Assembly: GCA_002696885.1 (NCBI GenBank)
Contig: NZSO01000055.1
Location: forward strand, 31,532-41,503
DNA length: 9,972 bases
Source: Verrucomicrobiales bacterium
GTDB taxonomy: Bacteria; Verrucomicrobiota; Verrucomicrobiia; Verrucomicrobiales; DEV007
Direction of reading: 5' to 3'
Shown: one piece after another, positions 6,902-9,972 of the stretch
How the letters are laid out: each line of letters starts with the position of its first letter
Position numbering within the stretch: the stretch's first letter is position 1
Made by a program: the position numbers and the translations under genes
Notes under the pieces: model-generated
Databases searched by the model: none
Seen by the model: the letters and a program-made list of their open reading frames with translations, nothing else
Told to the model about the DNA's origin: nothing

Positions 6902-7600
6902 TCAGTCCAGTTCTCGAAGAACTGATTCCACGACCATTTCTGCTAATAAATTATATGCGGGACCAGTCCAATGAAAACGATCACCCTTGGCCAATTTTCT
7001 ATTCTTATTCAACAGACCATAAAAGTCATTAATTGGCACCTTCATCTCATCCATAACTATCTTGGCCATTCTATTATGCTCGATGATCGTAGGGTTTATT
7101 TCTGAATCGAGCACAGTGATATTATTTTTAGCAGTCACTGGGGTTGAGTTGGCCCAAATTAATTTTGCTTTAGGATACTTTGATTTAATGACTCTGACAT
7201 AGGCTCTGGTAAGAGGAATAAAGGTTCCCTTTTTAATTCTTCCTTCCTGCCAACCATGTAAACCAACGTTAAAATGAATTAAATCATAAGGCCCTTGGGA
7301 CAAGACTCTATCTAAAATTTTATTCAGATTCTCTGATTGATGATAGGGGTTAACCCACATATCAACATAAGCCTTACCATGTAGTTTTTTAATGACCTGC
7401 CGGGCGTACCCATTTAGAATTGAATCGCCAATCAACAAGATTCTTCGCATTTTTGGATCAACAGCATCGGCTTTCTCGAGTCTCCAACCCTTTCCCTCAG
7501 ACTGTAATCTTTTATCTGGCTCAACAGCTTTGGGCAAATCTGCCAGAGCGTAAGAGCCTGTAAGACACCAAAGTATGAATAATATTCTCAAATAAAACAT
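6902..7600 (-). CDS. Exported SGNH/GDSL-family hydrolase
   Basis: A 232-residue product. Seen: a signal peptide (1-20, [20 protein letters not shown]). Block I is [12 protein letters not shown], with the nucleophile Ser60. HFNVGLHGW (109-117) follows, where the Asn/Gly pair probably forms the oxyanion hole. The C-terminal [16 protein letters not shown] carries Asp207 and His210, spaced DxxH as in SGNH enzymes. The length is normal. The canonical GxND block is replaced by a FNxGLH form, which I associate with PVC-group exported SGNH proteins acting as esterases on acylated glycans (family knowledge; the exact substrate is unknown). It starts 19 bases after the stop of the clostripain gene, with only a weak AGG about 11 bases upstream, so it is probably co-transcribed. 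An ester-cleaving role is the best inference; other SGNH activities are possible. Confidence 0.88.
   Translation of the reverse strand: MFYLRILFILWCLTGSYALADLPKAVEPDKRLQSEGKGWRLEKADAVDPKMRRILLIGDSILNGYARQVIKKLHGKAYVDMWVNPYHQSENLNKILDRVLSQGPYDLIHFNVGLHGWQEGRIKKGTFIPLTRAYVRVIKSKYPKAKLIWANSTPVTAKNNITVLDSEINPTIIEHNRMAKIVMDEMKVPINDFYGLLNKNRKLAKGDRFHWTGPAYNLLAEMVVESVLRELD
6908..6924. other. Perfect short hairpin in the last codons of the SGNH gene
   Basis: A 7-base perfect inverted repeat, CAGTTCT / AGAACTG, is separated by 3 bases. It lies just before the SGNH stop and the 44-base junction with the downstream hypothetical gene. On the minus strand a short TTTT follows about 13 bases later, too far for a classical terminator. 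It could be a processing or partial attenuation site between the two genes, but a stem of this size can arise by chance in 10 kb. Confidence 0.2.
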
Positions 7601-7619
7601 TCAATGAAACCTGATCAGC

Positions 7620-9972
7620 TCATGGGGTAGTTGTTGATAAACGAAAAAACAAAGAGCGGTATTCATCGCGAGATAAACTCAGAACAAATTGATCATCAAC
7701 TTCATCGACTAAATCAGGATCCACATTCTCCCAATCAGCAAGCTCTAAAGTATTTGTCGCTTGAAGAATAAATTCCTCAGATGAAGATGACCAGGAAATG
7801 ACTATGTTTTGATCTTGTCTTGTTACACTTAGCTCAGGAATTTTCTGTACAACTTTTTCATCTGATACATTGACTAAGAATGTAATAAGATCACTTTCAT
7901 TCTCAAAGTAATCATAGGTTTGTACCGCTACACCATAATCACCATTATCAACCTTTTGCCTACTCACTTGCAGACCATCAGTTCCGTTCTCTGGAATAAT
8001 AATTTTTATTTCATCAAATGAACTGAAACCCGAATAATATTCGCCATTATCAAAGGTCTCGGTGTAATAGACAGGCCATATAACCCCACCAGGTTCAAAG
8101 CCTCTTGCATATTCCCTAGGGGATAGAGCAAAAGCCTCTAAGCCGTCAGTATCAATAGTATCTTCAAGCACAGTATCCACTACTCCGAAACCATCCTCAT
8201 CGAATGCCGTAAAAACGATTAATGAATCTACATCCTCTGCACCAGGAGCTAAATAATCGGCAAAACTTATATGAATGTTAGAACCAGGCTCCCATGCGTA
8301 TCCTCCGAGAAAAACTGGATCTTGATCCTGAGAATCAATTAAAGAGATCATCGGCATTTTTGCATCCCATTCAAAATTGTACTCTCCAATACCATCTAAA
8401 ATTCCGCTGCCAATCTCTCCTAAAAAAATGTACTGTTCTGCGTTATCAAAGGTTTCGTTGGTCACTAAGGCTGCCCTAGCGGAATAAGCGTCATCACCTT
8501 CTGTGACTTCAAAACTCAAAACGGCGGGTTCATTTCCTGTAGCAACAAGATCAGTGTTCTCATCGATCTCCTCAGAAATAGGTCCTTCAACTAAACCAAC
8601 CGTTGAGCTTGGCTCAGGAGTTTGTATGACAGGAGGAGCAACATCACTTATATTTAAGCCCTGTACGGCAGATAGGTAAGTTTTCCAATCAGCTCCTCCA
8701 AATTCATCGAGAAGAAAATTTTGCCTTATCCTATGTTCCTTACCTTTAATTACCCAGGTATCATCTGCGCTATAGATCTGACTGTACTTCCCATCAATAG
8801 GATAGTATATCGATAGACCCACAGCATTTTGACGTTCAGTACCTAATGATTTTGAAATAATTAAATTATTGATAGCAGCGACTAGTTCCATAGAAATGGA
8901 TTTCATTGGGCCGTTAACTTTTGAAGAAAGTTCGGAGGCAAAATTACCAATGTCGATATAATCAGTCACAGTGGACTTACCAACTCTGGGACTAGTTAAA
9001 CTGTAGGGAATAGATTCTCTTCTAAGTCTAGCCAAAGATGATAAATCAATGCTCCCGCTCTGAATAGCTTCAACAAGCCCGCGAGTAAAGGCTTTCATTT
9101 TTTGGTTATATTCAGCAAACACATTCATGTCGTATGCAACATGCACCTTGAACCCTTTGTCGGATTGCTGCTGATGGTGAAAATCCCAAAATCCATTTTC
9201 CACACCCGCAAATTCAGTCATACTAAGATCGGGATTGCTTCGTAAGTAAGCCATTGTTGATGCGTAATCCCAACCATCTCCATAATCGATTTCAGGGTTG
9301 GCAATGTAAATATCACAAAGGTCATAAAAATCGACTAACTGCTCTGCTCCACCCATCAGACAAGTATCAAAGGAGATGAAATCATATTTTGAAGTGTTAT
9401 TAGAATTTAGAGTCGTTTTAATGGCGTCTCTTATGTCAGAGGTCCACATTGAAACCCCTCTTTGCGAACCCTTACCATCTTGATTATCTCCACCAAATCC
9501 TTCCCATTGCCCTCCATGATTCCAAAGAACCAGTCCTCGTCTTTCAGAGGGAAAGTTTTTTAGAGACCAATCTAAAAAATCAGCAAGTACGACAGGGTCA
9601 TCCAAATCCTGCTCAGGCAAAACTTCTGCAAAATTGACTCCATTGCCGTCAAAAACAATCCTCGTAACTTTATCCCTGTACTCAACAGGATATTCCGAAC
9701 CTTGAAATGCTTCTTTTTCAGACGCATCAAAATCCGCTTGGAGAATGATCTTAAAATTATCACTCCCACCAGCGGTGATCATCTCATTAATGTCCTCCAA
9801 AAGATTTAGAGTTAAATTACTATCACCATGTCCGTAAATCAGGACTGTCCAAGTGGTGTTACTATCTGGCGCAGGAGGTGAACCAATTACTATATTTTTT
9901 CTACCGCTCTCATTTCTTAGGTTATCTTGCCATGCCAGTTGATATGATCCTGGAGGAATTGGTCTTTTGAGT
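7620..9972 (-). CDS. Exported-type clostripain family (peptidase C11) protein with verrucomicrobial C-terminal domain, partial (N-terminus outside window)
   Basis: The frame is open through the window edge and gives 783 residues here. A TTG at 9800 could be read as a start but is internal: upstream, in frame, the peptidase domain opens with WTVLIYGHGDSNL (41-53), running into LLEDINEM. Seen, in window numbering: the LVLWNHGG motif with catalytic His152; FDTCLMGGAE with catalytic Cys204; YGDGWDY; TDYIDIGNFASEL; and GLSIYYP (385-391), which together span a whole C11 domain. Then comes about 260 residues of very acidic beta-rich sequence, followed by the C-terminal domain with ISWSSSSEEFILQATNTL and FFRL. 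C11 proteases are cysteine proteases that cut after Arg or Lys and usually mature by self-cleavage. An export signal is expected outside the window. This is the first visible gene of the minus cluster, with the SGNH gene 19 bases downstream. Confidence 0.93.
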   Translation of the reverse strand, partial: LKRPIPPGSYQLAWQDNLRNESGRKNIVIGSPPAPDSNTTWTVLIYGHGDSNLTLNLLEDINEMITAGGSDNFKIILQADFDASEKEAFQGSEYPVEYRDKVTRIVFDGNGVNFAEVLPEQDLDDPVVLADFLDWSLKNFPSERRGLVLWNHGGQWEGFGGDNQDGKGSQRGVSMWTSDIRDAIKTTLNSNNTSKYDFISFDTCLMGGAEQLVDFYDLCDIYIANPEIDYGDGWDYASTMAYLRSNPDLSMTEFAGVENGFWDFHHQQQSDKGFKVHVAYDMNVFAEYNQKMKAFTRGLVEAIQSGSIDLSSLARLRRESIPYSLTSPRVGKSTVTDYIDIGNFASELSSKVNGPMKSISMELVAAINNLIISKSLGTERQNAVGLSIYYPIDGKYSQIYSADDTWVIKGKEHRIRQNFLLDEFGGADWKTYLSAVQGLNISDVAPPVIQTPEPSSTVGLVEGPISEEIDENTDLVATGNEPAVLSFEVTEGDDAYSARAALVTNETFDNAEQYIFLGEIGSGILDGIGEYNFEWDAKMPMISLIDSQDQDPVFLGGYAWEPGSNIHISFADYLAPGAEDVDSLIVFTAFDEDGFGVVDTVLEDTIDTDGLEAFALSPREYARGFEPGGVIWPVYYTETFDNGEYYSGFSSFDEIKIIIPENGTDGLQVSRQKVDNGDYGVAVQTYDYFENESDLITFLVNVSDEKVVQKIPELSVTRQDQNIVISWSSSSEEFILQATNTLELADWENVDPDLVDEVDDQFVLSLSRDEYRSLFFRLSTTTP

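Overview
The window is AT-rich bacterial DNA, most likely from a marine-type member of the PVC group and probably Verrucomicrobiota. Three things point there. One is a cytochrome protein of the DUF1549/DUF1553 ('Planctomycete cytochrome C') type. The second is a pair of proteins matching the 'Pirellula/Verrucomicrobium' dehydrogenase and heme-binding domain families. The third is a clostripain-type protease ending in the short 'ISW...FILQ.TNTL...W..V...FFRL' beta domain typical of exported verrucomicrobial proteins. Bacteroidota also carry some of these families, so the assignment is an inference.

Layout. (1) Positions 1-1589, minus strand: the N-terminal 529 residues of an exported DUF1549 c-type cytochrome with a jelly-roll insert; its C-terminal half lies beyond the window edge. 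(2) Positions 1590-1770: a short divergent, very AT-rich promoter region. (3) Positions 1771-6136, plus strand: a complete, tightly packed three-gene operon of a DUF6807 ('PmoA-like') protein, a helical-repeat protein with one c-type heme domain, and a beta-propeller 'membrane-bound dehydrogenase' with HEAT-like repeats and a C-terminal jelly roll. (4) Positions 6126-9972, minus strand: a convergent cluster read right to left. It holds a clostripain (peptidase C11) protein whose start is outside the window, an exported SGNH/GDSL hydrolase, and a cytoplasmic protein I do not recognise. The last gene overlaps the 3' end of the plus-strand operon by 11 bases.

How the genes may work together. The plus operon and the divergent cytochrome look like one periplasmic redox locus. 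A propeller dehydrogenase would oxidise an unknown substrate, probably sugar-derived, and pass electrons to the separately encoded heme protein. The role of the DUF6807 protein is unknown. In many PVC relatives the propeller and heme domains are fused in one chain, so here the enzyme appears split into two adjacent genes with the heme gene first. The minus cluster encodes an exported protease and an exported esterase-like enzyme; nothing in the sequence ties them to the redox locus beyond proximity. No RNA genes, mobile elements, CRISPR arrays or defence genes were seen.
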